A stretch of 64,000 nucleotides of DNA, taken from Methylomonas sp. ZR1 (GTDB taxonomy: Bacteria; Pseudomonadota; Gammaproteobacteria; Methylococcales; Methylomonadaceae). The stretch lies in contig NZ_RCST01000001.1 of assembly GCF_013141865.1 (NCBI RefSeq), positions 310,001-374,000 of the forward strand. The letters are read 5' to 3'. Numbering within the stretch: the stretch's first letter is position 1; each line of letters starts with the position of its first letter. Position numbers and translations under genes: made by a program. This document shows, piece after piece, positions 28,034-36,152 of the stretch. The notes below the pieces were generated by a model. It ran no database searches. It was not told the origin of the DNA and saw only the letters and a list, made by a program, of their open reading frames with translations.

Positions 28034-28759
28034 TCAGACCGATTCTGTTTGAAAATCGTTGTTCTTCCAACACAAAACCTCCGCGCCATCCGGTTTCCAA
28101 TCCGCCAACACGTAGCGTCTGGCCGGCCGGCCATCCAGCATAAATTCGTGTAATTTCGGTCGATGCGTGTGTCCATGAATCAATGTGCAGCAACCATACT
28201 TGTGCAGGCTTTCGACCACCGTATCCTGGTTGACATCCATAATATCCAGGGTTTTGCCGCGTTTATGATAATAGCTGCGCAACCGATACCAACGTGCCGC
28301 TATCAGCCGCAGCCACAAAGGTTTGGACAACACATTTTGTTGCCATTCCGGGCTGTGCGATTTGCTGCGAAAAGCCTGGTAAGCCAAGTCGTCGCTACAG
28401 AGTAAATCGCCGTGGGTTAGTAAAATTCGCTGACCATTCAATTCGATAATCGCATATTCATCCAACAAACGGATACCGGTTTCCCGGCAGAAATCTTGAC
28501 CCAGCAAAAAATCGCGGTTGCCCTGCAACAGAAAAATCTCGGTGCCGGCGTCGCTAAGTTGTTTGAGAGCGTTTTTGATGGACGGGATAGGCCGGGTATT
28601 GTCGTCGTCGCCGATCCAGGCGTCGAACAAATCGCCAAGGATATACAGCGATTTTGCCTCAATGGCGCGCTGCTGCAAAAAGCTTATGAATCGCCGGGTG
28701 ATCTCCGGTTTTTCCAAAGCCAGATGCAGGTCGGAGATGAAGAGTACGTCTTGTTTCAC
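28034..28759 (-). CDS. lpxH: UDP-2,3-diacylglucosamine diphosphatase
   Basis: About 241 residues of the calcineurin-like phosphoesterase fold: FISDLHLALEKPE, ILGDLFDAWIGDD, LQGNRDFLLG, LLTHGDLLCSDD and LIHGHTHRP, the LpxH metal ligands. It hydrolyses UDP-2,3-diacylglucosamine in lipid A synthesis. No ATG fits: GTG at 28759 is chosen, and TTG at 28768 is the alternative. A perfect hairpin lies immediately upstream, between the cyclophilin stop and this start. Confidence 0.93.
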   Translation of the reverse strand: MKQDVLFISDLHLALEKPEITRRFISFLQQRAIEAKSLYILGDLFDAWIGDDDNTRPIPSIKNALKQLSDAGTEIFLLQGNRDFLLGQDFCRETGIRLLDEYAIIELNGQRILLTHGDLLCSDDLAYQAFRSKSHSPEWQQNVLSKPLWLRLIAARWYRLRSYYHKRGKTLDIMDVNQDTVVESLHKYGCCTLIHGHTHRPKLHEFMLDGRPARRYVLADWKPDGAEVLCWKNNDFQTESV

Positions 28760-28769
28760 GTTAAGCAAC

Positions 28770-28803
28770 AGCGGTTTCCGCCCAATTACCGGCGGAAACC
28801 GCT
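28770..28803 (-). promoter_or_regulatory. Intercistronic hairpin before lpxH
   Basis: AGCGGTTTCCGCC (28770-28782) pairs perfectly with its complement (28791-28803), 13 bp with an 8-nt loop. It occupies the gap between the cyclophilin stop and the lpxH start, with no T-tract after it on the minus strand. It could be a weak attenuator, an mRNA stabiliser or a translational block. Confidence 0.6.
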
Positions 28804-28808
28804 AATTA

Positions 28809-29390
28809 TTACTCAATAACTTCGGCTTTTTCGATAACGATGTCCGTTTTTGGTACATCCTGATGCGGACCGCGATTGCCGGTGGCTTGTTTGGCCATGG
28901 CATCGACGACATCCATTCCCTCGATTACTTCACCGAATACCGCGTAGCCCCAACCGCTAGGGCTTGGGCTGGTGTGATCCAGAAAGGAATTGTCTTTATA
29001 ATTGATAAAAAATTGCGCGGTTGCCGAATGCGGATCGTTAGTACGGGCCATTGCCAAGGTGCCGCGTTTGTTTTTCAGACCGTTGTCGGCTTCGTTCTTG
29101 ATCGGTGCATTAGTTTCTTTTTGTTTGAATGAGGTATCGAAACCGCCGCCTTGGGCCATAAAACCTGGGATTACCCGGTGGAAAATGGTACCCGCATAAA
29201 AGCCCTGTTTCACATAGGCCAAAAAGTTGGCGGCGGAAACCGGTGCTTTTTCGTCTTCCAATTGAATGACGACGTCGCCCAGGGAAGTGGTTAATTTAAC
29301 TTTGCTATGTGTGTTGGACATTTTATTTTCTGTTGCAAATGAAAGGGTTGAGAATAAAAACAGCATCAGGTAAACCAGGGTGGTACGCAT
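28809..29390 (-). CDS. Periplasmic cyclophilin-type peptidyl-prolyl isomerase
   Basis: 193 residues from ATG 29390, with GGAG 7 nt upstream. A signal peptide ([19 protein letters not shown]) places it in the periplasm; an internal ATG would give a cytosolic form. Core motifs are [33 protein letters not shown] and [17 protein letters not shown], with the catalytic Arg, Phe and Gln of PpiA-type enzymes. It is cotranscribed with lpxH. Confidence 0.9.
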   Translation of the reverse strand: MRTTLVYLMLFLFSTLSFATENKMSNTHSKVKLTTSLGDVVIQLEDEKAPVSAANFLAYVKQGFYAGTIFHRVIPGFMAQGGGFDTSFKQKETNAPIKNEADNGLKNKRGTLAMARTNDPHSATAQFFINYKDNSFLDHTSPSPSGWGYAVFGEVIEGMDVVDAMAKQATGNRGPHQDVPKTDIVIEKAEVIE

Positions 29391-29504
29391 TGATAGCTCC
29401 ATAATCGCGCTGCAAGCCGCGAATTCTATGTGTTTTTATCTTGAAAGAGAAGCTGGAATCTTGATAGATTGCCAGATGTTTCGCTACATCCACCTATGAT
29501 CAAC

Positions 29505-30878
29505 ATGTTGAAAATCTACAACACCTTAACTCGAAGTAAGCAAGAGTTCATTCCCAAACAGCTTGGCAAAGTCGGCATGTATGTCTGTGGCATGACGGTT
29601 TACGACTACTGTCATATCGGTCACGCGCGGGTCATGGTGGTGTTCGATACGGTCGCCCGTTATTTGCGGCATGCCGGGTATCAGCTTACCTACGTCAGAA
29701 ATATTACCGACATCGACGACAAGATTATTCAGCGCGCCAATGAGAATAGCGAGGCGTTTACCGCATTGACCGAACGCTTTATCGATGCGATGCACGAAGA
29801 CGAGCGCGCTTTGTCGGTGTTGCCGCCGGATATTGAACCCAAAGCCACGCAATCCATTGCTGACATCGTTAAAATGATTTCGACATTAATCGAGCGCGAG
29901 TTTGCCTACGTCGGTAGCAATGGTGACGTGTTTTATGCGGTAAACCGCTTTGACGGCTACGGCAAGCTGTCCGGTAAAAATATCGAAGACTTACAAGCCG
30001 GCGAGCGGGTGAATGTCGATACCGCCAAACGCGATCCGCTGGATTTTGTACTGTGGAAAATGGCCAAGCCCGGCGAACCTTATTGGGATTCGCCATGGGG
30101 GCAGGGCAGACCGGGCTGGCATATCGAATGTTCGGCAATGTCCACCTGCTGCCTGGGCAATCATTTCGATATTCACGGTGGTGGCATGGATCTGCAATTT
30201 CCGCATCACGAAAACGAGATTGCCCAGTCGGAAGGCGCCACCGGCGAACCCTTTGTGAATTACTGGATGCATAACGGTTTCGTGCGGGTCAACGAAGAAA
30301 AAATGTCCAAATCGCTGGGCAATTTTTTCACCGTGCGCGAGGTGTTGAAACAATATCGCCCGGAAGTGATCCGCTTCTTCATCCTCTCCAGCCATTATCG
30401 CAGCCCGCTGAATTATTCCGACGAACAGCTCGACGAGGCGGGTGTGGCTTTGACTCGTTTGTATACAGCCTTGAGAGGTGTCGAAATTATCGATGCGGCT
30501 ATCGATGCAGATTACTGCCAGCGTTTCGAACAGGCGATGGATGACGACTTTAATACACCAGTGGCTTTGGCTGTTCTATTTGATTTAGCGCGCGAATTAA
30601 ACAAAGCCGAGGAAAAAAGCGTGCTAGCGGCAACATTAAAGCGACTGGCGGCCATTTTGGGTATATTGCAGGACGATCCGGACAGTTTTTTTAAGGGTGG
30701 GGCCGCGCCGGATGGCATGAGTGAAACGGAAATCGAGCAATTGATCGACGCCAGAAAAGCTGCCAAAACGGGCAAAGACTGGGCGCGCGCCGACCAAATC
30801 CGCGATCAATTGAAAGCACAAGGCATAGTTTTAGAGGATGTGGCCGGCGGCAACACCATTTGGCGCCGCGAAAGTTAA
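29505..30878 (+). CDS. cysS: Cysteinyl-tRNA synthetase
   Basis: 457 residues, close to E. coli CysS. The start is taken at the ATG that gives [10 protein letters not shown]; another ATG three codons upstream is possible, and no clear ribosome site separates them. It has the HIGH motif HIGHARV with an upstream zinc Cys (YVCGMTVYD), further zinc ligands WHIECSAMS and HHENE, and the KMSKS loop [10 protein letters not shown]. It charges tRNA-Cys. Confidence 0.95.
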   Translation: MLKIYNTLTRSKQEFIPKQLGKVGMYVCGMTVYDYCHIGHARVMVVFDTVARYLRHAGYQLTYVRNITDIDDKIIQRANENSEAFTALTERFIDAMHEDERALSVLPPDIEPKATQSIADIVKMISTLIEREFAYVGSNGDVFYAVNRFDGYGKLSGKNIEDLQAGERVNVDTAKRDPLDFVLWKMAKPGEPYWDSPWGQGRPGWHIECSAMSTCCLGNHFDIHGGGMDLQFPHHENEIAQSEGATGEPFVNYWMHNGFVRVNEEKMSKSLGNFFTVREVLKQYRPEVIRFFILSSHYRSPLNYSDEQLDEAGVALTRLYTALRGVEIIDAAIDADYCQRFEQAMDDDFNTPVALAVLFDLARELNKAEEKSVLAATLKRLAAILGILQDDPDSFFKGGAAPDGMSETEIEQLIDARKAAKTGKDWARADQIRDQLKAQGIVLEDVAGGNTIWRRES

Positions 30879-30887
30879 GGACTGTCA

Positions 30888-31517
30888 ATGAACGAAATCA
30901 AAGATAAATCGGTAGAAACATTCCTGGACGAACTAGCCGGCAAGCAAGCCACGCCCGGCGGCGGTAGCGCGGCGGCAGTGATGGGTGCACAAGCCGCCGC
31001 CTTGACCAGCATGGTCTGTAATCTGACCATCGGCAAACCCAAATACGCGGCGGTGGAAGAACAGATGCAGGCTTTGCTGATCGAGTCGGAAGCCTTGCGG
31101 CAAACCTTGATCGGTATGATCAAAGCCGATGTCGATGTATTCGACAAACTGATGGCCTGTTACGGCTTACCTAAAAGCACTGACGATGAGAAAGCCGTGC
31201 GCACCGAACAGATTCAAACGGTGCTCAGAGAGGCTACGCTAGTGCCGCTGGAATGCGCGAAAGCTTGCGCCAAGGCTATCGAGTTAAGTCGGGTGGCTGC
31301 CGAACACGGTAATCTTGGTGTGATTAGCGATGCCGGCGTGGCGGTAATGGCAGGCTACGCCGGCTTGAAAAGCGCGGCACTGAATGTGCAGATCAATGCC
31401 GCGAGTTTGAAAGACAGGCCGTTTGCCGAAGCCCAACTTGCCGAATTGGATATTTTGTTGCAAACCGGCGAACAGGCCGCCGAGCAGATTTACCGTATCG
31501 TCAGGGAAAAGCTTTAA
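30888..31517 (+). CDS. fchA: Cyclodeaminase/cyclohydrolase family protein (FchA-like)
   Basis: 209 residues, entirely helical in look, with the family signature TPGGGSAAAVMGAQAAALTS near the N-terminus and NAASLKD near the end. Proteins of this length without a formiminotransferase domain act as methenyl-THF cyclohydrolase in methylotrophs, feeding C1 units to formate or formyl-THF. It starts 9 bp after cysS with an AAGGA site. The C1 role is by family and assumed organism. Confidence 0.85.
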   Translation: MNEIKDKSVETFLDELAGKQATPGGGSAAAVMGAQAAALTSMVCNLTIGKPKYAAVEEQMQALLIESEALRQTLIGMIKADVDVFDKLMACYGLPKSTDDEKAVRTEQIQTVLREATLVPLECAKACAKAIELSRVAAEHGNLGVISDAGVAVMAGYAGLKSAALNVQINAASLKDRPFAEAQLAELDILLQTGEQAAEQIYRIVREKL

Positions 31518-31532
31518 ATCTTTCCTTAGGAC

Positions 31533-31552
31533 GGGGCAATTTCAATCGCCCC
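31533..31552. terminator. Hairpin between convergent fchA and nifA
   Basis: GGGGCAAT (31533-31540) pairs with ATCGCCCC (31545-31552) with one wobble and a 4-nt loop. There is only a weak pyrimidine tail. Confidence 0.45.
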
Positions 31553-31581
31553 CTCTCAGCTTAACTTGAGCGGCAGGTTTT

Positions 31582-33108
31582 CTAAATCTGCTTAACATTG
31601 ATGTTCAAGGTCTGAATCCGATAAGCAATCTGCCTAGGTGTCATATCCAGTAGCCTGGCAGCCTTGGCTTGCACCCAGCCGCTCTGCTCCAGCGCAGCGA
31701 TCACTCTCTCCCGTTCGTCCATGTTCTCGTCGTGCAGATCGATATGTTTGATCGATTGCGGGGTGCGGCTGATGCCTATTTCGTTTTCCAGGCCGGTGCT
31801 GGCAATCACGTCGCGGTCGATAATGCCTTCTTGGCTCATGATCGCCGCCCGTTCCAAACGGTTTTCCAATTCGCGAACGTTACCCGGCCAATCGTGTTTC
31901 ATCAAAATCCGGATCGCACTTTCCTTGATTTCCAAAGGCCGGCCGCCTTGTTGGCGGGAGATACGGTTTAACAGAAAGCTGGCCAGTTCCGGAATGTCTT
32001 CGATACGCTCGCGCAGCGGCGGCATATTGATGGGCATCACATTCAAGCGGTAATACAAATCTTCGCGGAAATTGCCTTCGGCGACTTCCTGCTCCAGATT
32101 GCGGTTGGTAGCGGCAATAATACGGACGTTGACTTTCAAGGTGCGGACGCCGCCGACCCGCTCGAATTCGCCTTCCTGCAGCACGCGCAATAATTTGGCC
32201 TGAAAAGACGCGGAAATTTCGCCGATTTCGTCGAGAAACAGCGTGCCGTTGTCTGCCAGTTCGAAGCGGCCCTTGCGTTGGCCGATTGCGCCGCTGAATG
32301 CACCTTTCTCATGGCCGAATAATTCCGATTCGAGCAAGGTGTCGGGCAAGGCTGCACAGTTCAATTTTAGAAACGGGCCGTTGGCGCAGGCTGAGTTAAA
32401 GTGTATCGAGCTGGCCACCACTTCCTTGCCGGTGCCGGATTCACCGCGAATCAACACCGTGGTATGCCATTTGGCCACCTGGCGGATGATGTCGAACACT
32501 TTCAGCATCGGCTCGGAATGGCCGATGATGTTTTCGAAGCGGTAGTTTTTGACCAGTGTTTGTTTTAAATAGTCGCGTTCGCTAGCTAGTTCGTTTTGCT
32601 TGCGTTCCATGACACGCAGCATGTTCACGCTTTGGGCGATCAGGTTGGCGACCATTTCCATGAAGCGGGCGCGCTCGCCCAAAAACGTCGAAGTACAAGG
32701 CTGCGCGGCTAAAATGCCGACCACTTCGCCTTGTTCGATGGCCAGCGGGGAGCCGATAAACGGTAAATCCGGGTTATACACGCCCAAGCGGCTTAAAAAA
32801 CGCGGCTCGTCGGCGATGCGTTCCACGACAATCGTACTGCCTTCGTCGAGGATGGCGCCAACTAAGCCTTCGCCCGGCTGGTAACGCACCGAGCGGTCTA
32901 TGCCTTCGCCGTAGATCTCGCAAATGCTCATGCTGTCGTCATCGACATCGCGTAGGGTAATCATGCCGAAATGCAGGCCGTTACGCTTGTGCAAAATCTC
33001 CAGGATGCCTTTCAGCTTGGTGCGCAAGTCATGCGTGCTATTCAGCAATTGACTGACCAGAAATAGCGTATCCAGTTCGGATTCAACCAGCAATAAACGA
33101 TCACTCAT
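31582..33108 (-). CDS. nifA: Nif-specific transcriptional activator NifA
   Basis: 508 residues. An N-terminal GAF domain (about 10-180) is followed by a sigma-54 AAA+ domain (about 205-440): Walker A GESGTGKE, Walker B GTLFLDEIGE and Arg finger region FREDLYYRL. A Fis-type helix-turn-helix ends it (QAKAARLLDMTPRQIAYRI). The linker has no Cys cluster, so this is the NifL-controlled, not the redox-Cys, type. The sigma-54 contact loop reads GAFSGA instead of GAFTGA. The gene overlaps nifL by 8 bp. Confidence 0.95.
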   Translation of the reverse strand: MSDRLLLVESELDTLFLVSQLLNSTHDLRTKLKGILEILHKRNGLHFGMITLRDVDDDSMSICEIYGEGIDRSVRYQPGEGLVGAILDEGSTIVVERIADEPRFLSRLGVYNPDLPFIGSPLAIEQGEVVGILAAQPCTSTFLGERARFMEMVANLIAQSVNMLRVMERKQNELASERDYLKQTLVKNYRFENIIGHSEPMLKVFDIIRQVAKWHTTVLIRGESGTGKEVVASSIHFNSACANGPFLKLNCAALPDTLLESELFGHEKGAFSGAIGQRKGRFELADNGTLFLDEIGEISASFQAKLLRVLQEGEFERVGGVRTLKVNVRIIAATNRNLEQEVAEGNFREDLYYRLNVMPINMPPLRERIEDIPELASFLLNRISRQQGGRPLEIKESAIRILMKHDWPGNVRELENRLERAAIMSQEGIIDRDVIASTGLENEIGISRTPQSIKHIDLHDENMDERERVIAALEQSGWVQAKAARLLDMTPRQIAYRIQTLNINVKQI

Positions 33109-34738
33109 GGATGTTCACCATCGCTAGGTTTTTTTGACAGGGAAAGCTAATTTTAAAACTACAGCCGTTTTTGTATTGCGGGTCGATTTCTATCATGCCG
33201 TTATGCTGATTGACGATTTCCTTGCTCATGACCAGTCCCATGCCGGCCTGGACGCCGGCGGTGCTTTGATTGGTGGTAAAAAACGGTTCGAATACTTTGC
33301 TCCGTTGGTTGGCAGGTATGCCGGGGCCGGAATCGGCTATCGACACGCAAACCCAATCATGCTCTATAGCCGTGCTAATTTTGATGATGCGTTCCTGGCT
33401 GCCCGCACGATTCATGGCGTTGACCGCATTGTCGATCAATTGCTTGAACAACATGCGTAACTTGTTTTCGGAGCCGAGGATATTGGGTAACACCGGGTTG
33501 GGCAGCCAATCCACTACGATGCCGTTTGCCAAAAACTTGGTGCTATACAGCAGCATCACTTCGTGCAACAACTGATTCAAATTCACCGGCACCACCGCGG
33601 ACTCCGGTATTTCCGGCACACAGCGCTGCAAGGTGGCAAGCGTTTCTTCCCCCATTTTTTGCACTTGGCCCAATAGATCGCGGATTGGACTATTGTTGGC
33701 GTCGTTGCGTTGCGTCATGATTTGAATCGCCGCGTGAATTTGGTTCAAGGGTTGGCGAATCTGGTGCATTGCGCCGAGCAAGGTTTCGCGGATGCTGCGG
33801 ATGTGTTCTTCTTCCGCCAACATGGTGCGCAAAGTCTGTATCTGTAGCTTTTCCTGCTGCCGGCGCAAGGGGCTGATGTCGTTAATGGTCAACAGTAGAT
33901 AGTCTTTGGATTGTCTGGCGAAGAAGCTGTCGGCGCAGACATCGTTTTCGATAAACCAATTGCCGGAGCAGGAAAACCAGCGCGTGCCTTTCAGCCCCGC
34001 GCTTTCAATCCGTACCTCGCGATTGGCAAAACCTTGTTGCCGATCAATGTTGTCGCCCCACAAGTCGCCCATGTCTTGCTCCAGCGCTTCCAGAAAGAAC
34101 AGGGCGGGTTCCTTCTTATCGAGTTCGCTGATCAGCATCTTGTACATCTGATTGTCGAGCACGACCCGTTTGTCCGAATCGAGCACCACCATCGCCACCG
34201 GCGAAGCGTTCAGTACCGATTCGATCAATTGTTTTTGGTTATTAACTTGTTGTTCCGCGTAGTGTGCCTGGGTGACATCGCGGTGCATGCCAATGTAATG
34301 ACTGATGGCGCCGCGGTCGTCCAGCATCGGCGCGATGGTCAGATCAGCCAGGTAGCGTTGCCCCATTTTTTGCCGATTGACCAATTGGCCGTGCCAAACC
34401 TGCTTACGGGAAATGGTGTGCCACAAATCATAATAAATCTGTCTGGGTGTGGACTTGTCGGACAGCGCTGATTCGTTTTGGCCCAAAATTTCAGCGGCGT
34501 TATAGCCGGTTACATCGGTGAAGGCCTGGTTGATGTAAAGGATATTGGCTTTTTTATCGGTGATCGAAATGGCCACCGGCGCTTGCTCCACGGCCTTAAC
34601 AAACAAAGAGAAAGGCAGTGTTTTAGAGGTTTTGCCGCTTCTTGGCGATTGCCCGCTAGGGCCGATGGCTGGCGATAGTATATCGGCCGTTTCAATCTCA
34701 ATCTGGCCTTGCAGGTAGTCAGGGGTGGATTTGGTCAT
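33101..34738 (-). CDS. nifL: Nitrogen fixation anti-activator NifL
   Basis: 545 residues from the ATG giving MTKSTPDY. Two PAS domains lie at about residues 50-165 and 175-290, the first with DKKANILYINQAFTDVTGY as in flavin-binding NifL PAS1. A DHp-like helix follows (LLGAMHQIRQPLNQIHAA), then a GHKL ATP-binding domain (QLIDNAVNAM, ADSGPGIP, GMGLVMSKEIV). NifL senses redox and nitrogen state and inhibits NifA by contact rather than phosphotransfer. The promoter is of sigma-54 type at 34788-34804. Confidence 0.95.
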   Translation of the reverse strand: MTKSTPDYLQGQIEIETADILSPAIGPSGQSPRSGKTSKTLPFSLFVKAVEQAPVAISITDKKANILYINQAFTDVTGYNAAEILGQNESALSDKSTPRQIYYDLWHTISRKQVWHGQLVNRQKMGQRYLADLTIAPMLDDRGAISHYIGMHRDVTQAHYAEQQVNNQKQLIESVLNASPVAMVVLDSDKRVVLDNQMYKMLISELDKKEPALFFLEALEQDMGDLWGDNIDRQQGFANREVRIESAGLKGTRWFSCSGNWFIENDVCADSFFARQSKDYLLLTINDISPLRRQQEKLQIQTLRTMLAEEEHIRSIRETLLGAMHQIRQPLNQIHAAIQIMTQRNDANNSPIRDLLGQVQKMGEETLATLQRCVPEIPESAVVPVNLNQLLHEVMLLYSTKFLANGIVVDWLPNPVLPNILGSENKLRMLFKQLIDNAVNAMNRAGSQERIIKISTAIEHDWVCVSIADSGPGIPANQRSKVFEPFFTTNQSTAGVQAGMGLVMSKEIVNQHNGMIEIDPQYKNGCSFKISFPCQKNLAMVNIHE

Positions 34739-34787
34739 GGCAAATGGTTCTCGCGTGTTTTTTCTGGGCTTAAGTTGGAAAAATACA

Positions 34788-34804
34788 TGCAATTAGAGAG
34801 CCAA
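34788..34804 (-). promoter_or_regulatory. Sigma-54 (-24/-12) promoter of nifLA
   Basis: On the minus strand TTGGCTCTCTAATTGCA has GG and GC exactly 10 nt apart and matches the TTGGCAC-N5-TTGCA consensus well. The predicted start is about 40 nt before the nifL ATG. Confidence 0.75.
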
Positions 34805-34845
34805 ATGCGTTTTCGCTTAGCAGCTATTGGAAAATCCCGGCGATT

Positions 34846-34861
34846 TGTATGGTTTACGACA
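34846..34861. promoter_or_regulatory. NifA binding site (UAS 1)
   Basis: TGT-N10-ACA (TGTATGGTTTACGACA), the NifA upstream activator sequence. It is about 77 bp from the predicted nifL start and about 140 bp from the predicted rnfA start. Confidence 0.75.
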
Positions 34862-34886
34862 AATTTAACTGTACTTGTTCCGGCTC

Positions 34887-34902
34887 TGTGTTTTTTAGGA
34901 CA
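34887..34902. promoter_or_regulatory. NifA binding site (UAS 2)
   Basis: TGT-N10-ACA inside the palindrome-flanked CTCTGT...ACAGAG. Its centre is 41 bp from UAS 1, close to four helical turns, and about 100 bp upstream of the predicted rnfA start. Confidence 0.8.
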
Positions 34903-34966
34903 GAGATGCTGGCGGCAAATCTTGCGGCTTTGCACTGAAATGGGGAGTTACGGCGTTTTTAAGGCG

Positions 34967-34983
34967 TTGGCATAAATGATGCT
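34967..34983 (+). promoter_or_regulatory. Sigma-54 (-24/-12) promoter of the rnf operon
   Basis: TTGGCATAAATGATGCT has GG (34969) and GC (34981) with the required 10-nt spacing. The predicted start is about 20 nt before the rnfA ATG. Confidence 0.75.
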
Positions 34984-35013
34984 GTCTTGTTGCAAAACAC
35001 CGGGTCGAAAACG

Positions 35014-35595
35014 ATGAGCGAATACTTACTTCTGATATTGGGTACAGCCTTGGTCAACAATGTCGTGTTGGTCAAGTTCTTGGGGTTATGCCCATTCATG
35101 GGCGTTTCCAACAAGCTGGACACCGCATTGGGCATGGGTTTGGCGACCACGTTTGTCTTGACACTGGCGTCCGCGGCCAGCTGGGTGCTGGAGCATCGTT
35201 TATTGATACCGTTCGATATCGGTTTTCTGCGCGTGCTGGGTTTTATCTTGGTGATCGCCGCGGTAGTGCAGTTTACCGAGATGGTGATACACAAAACCAG
35301 TCCGGTGATGTACCAAGTTTTGGGGATTTTTTTACCGCTGATTACTACTAATTGCGCGGTTTTGGGTGTGGCGCTGCTTAACATCCAAGAGAAATACAAT
35401 TTCGTGCAAAGCCTGCTGTTCGGCTTTGGTTCGGCAATGGGTTTTACCCTGGTGATGGTGCTCTTCGCCGGCCTACGTGAACGCTTAGCGCTCATGGCAG
35501 TGCCGGCGCTTTTTTCCGGCACCCCCATCGCATTTATCACCGCCGGCATCCTGTCGCTGGCATTCATGGGATTCGCGGGGCTTTACAGCAAATAA
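35014..35595 (+). CDS. rnfA: Electron transport complex subunit RnfA
   Basis: 193 residues starting [16 protein letters not shown]. Six membrane spans and the conserved [15 protein letters not shown] and [12 protein letters not shown] segments, each with a Cys, identify RnfA. It is an inner-membrane subunit of the ion-translocating ferredoxin:NAD+ oxidoreductase, which in diazotrophs makes low-potential reductant for nitrogenase. It is the first gene of the operon behind a sigma-54 promoter; the ribosome site is weak. Confidence 0.97.
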   Translation: MSEYLLLILGTALVNNVVLVKFLGLCPFMGVSNKLDTALGMGLATTFVLTLASAASWVLEHRLLIPFDIGFLRVLGFILVIAAVVQFTEMVIHKTSPVMYQVLGIFLPLITTNCAVLGVALLNIQEKYNFVQSLLFGFGSAMGFTLVMVLFAGLRERLALMAVPALFSGTPIAFITAGILSLAFMGFAGLYSK

Positions 35596-35605
35596 GAGGC
35601 ACATC

Positions 35606-36139
35606 ATGTACGTTTTATCTGCCATCGTTATTTTGACATCGCTGGGATTGTTGCTGGGCGTGGCTTTGGGGATTGCCGCCAAATATCTGAAGGTGGAGTC
35701 CGATCCGTTAATCGAGAAAGTTGAAGCCTTAATGCCCGGTTCGCAATGCGGCCAATGCGGCTTCCCCGGTTGCCGGCCGGCTGCCGAGGCCGTGGTATCC
35801 GGCGCCGCGCCGGTGACATTATGCCCGCCTGGCGGTACGTCGCTGGTGGAACAACTGGCCAAATTACTGGGTGTTGATGTCGATTTGAGCCAAACCCAAG
35901 ACCAAGAAGCGATGGTGGCCAGAGTCAGTGAAGAAACCTGCACCGGTTGCACCCGCTGCTTCAAGGTTTGTCCTACAGACGCCATCGTCGGCGCACCCAA
36001 ACAAATCCACGCGGTGGTGGCGGATGCCTGCATCGGCTGCAAGAAATGCGTGGAAGTATGCCCCACCGAATGTCTGCAAATGTATCCTGTTGAAGTGACC
36101 TTGCGCAACTGGCGCTGGCCCAAACCGCTGGCCGCCTGA
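35606..36139 (+). CDS. rnfB: Electron transport complex iron-sulfur subunit RnfB
   Basis: 177 residues. An N-terminal membrane anchor (residues 3-25) is followed by the [4Fe-4S] Cys set MPGSQCGQCGFPGC and two ferredoxin clusters, CTGCTRCFKVCP and CIGCKKCVEVCP. It is the likely entry point for electrons into the Rnf complex. It lies 10 bp after rnfA. Confidence 0.97.
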   Translation: MYVLSAIVILTSLGLLLGVALGIAAKYLKVESDPLIEKVEALMPGSQCGQCGFPGCRPAAEAVVSGAAPVTLCPPGGTSLVEQLAKLLGVDVDLSQTQDQEAMVARVSEETCTGCTRCFKVCPTDAIVGAPKQIHAVVADACIGCKKCVEVCPTECLQMYPVEVTLRNWRWPKPLAA

Positions 36140-36152
36140 GACGGAGACGCCT

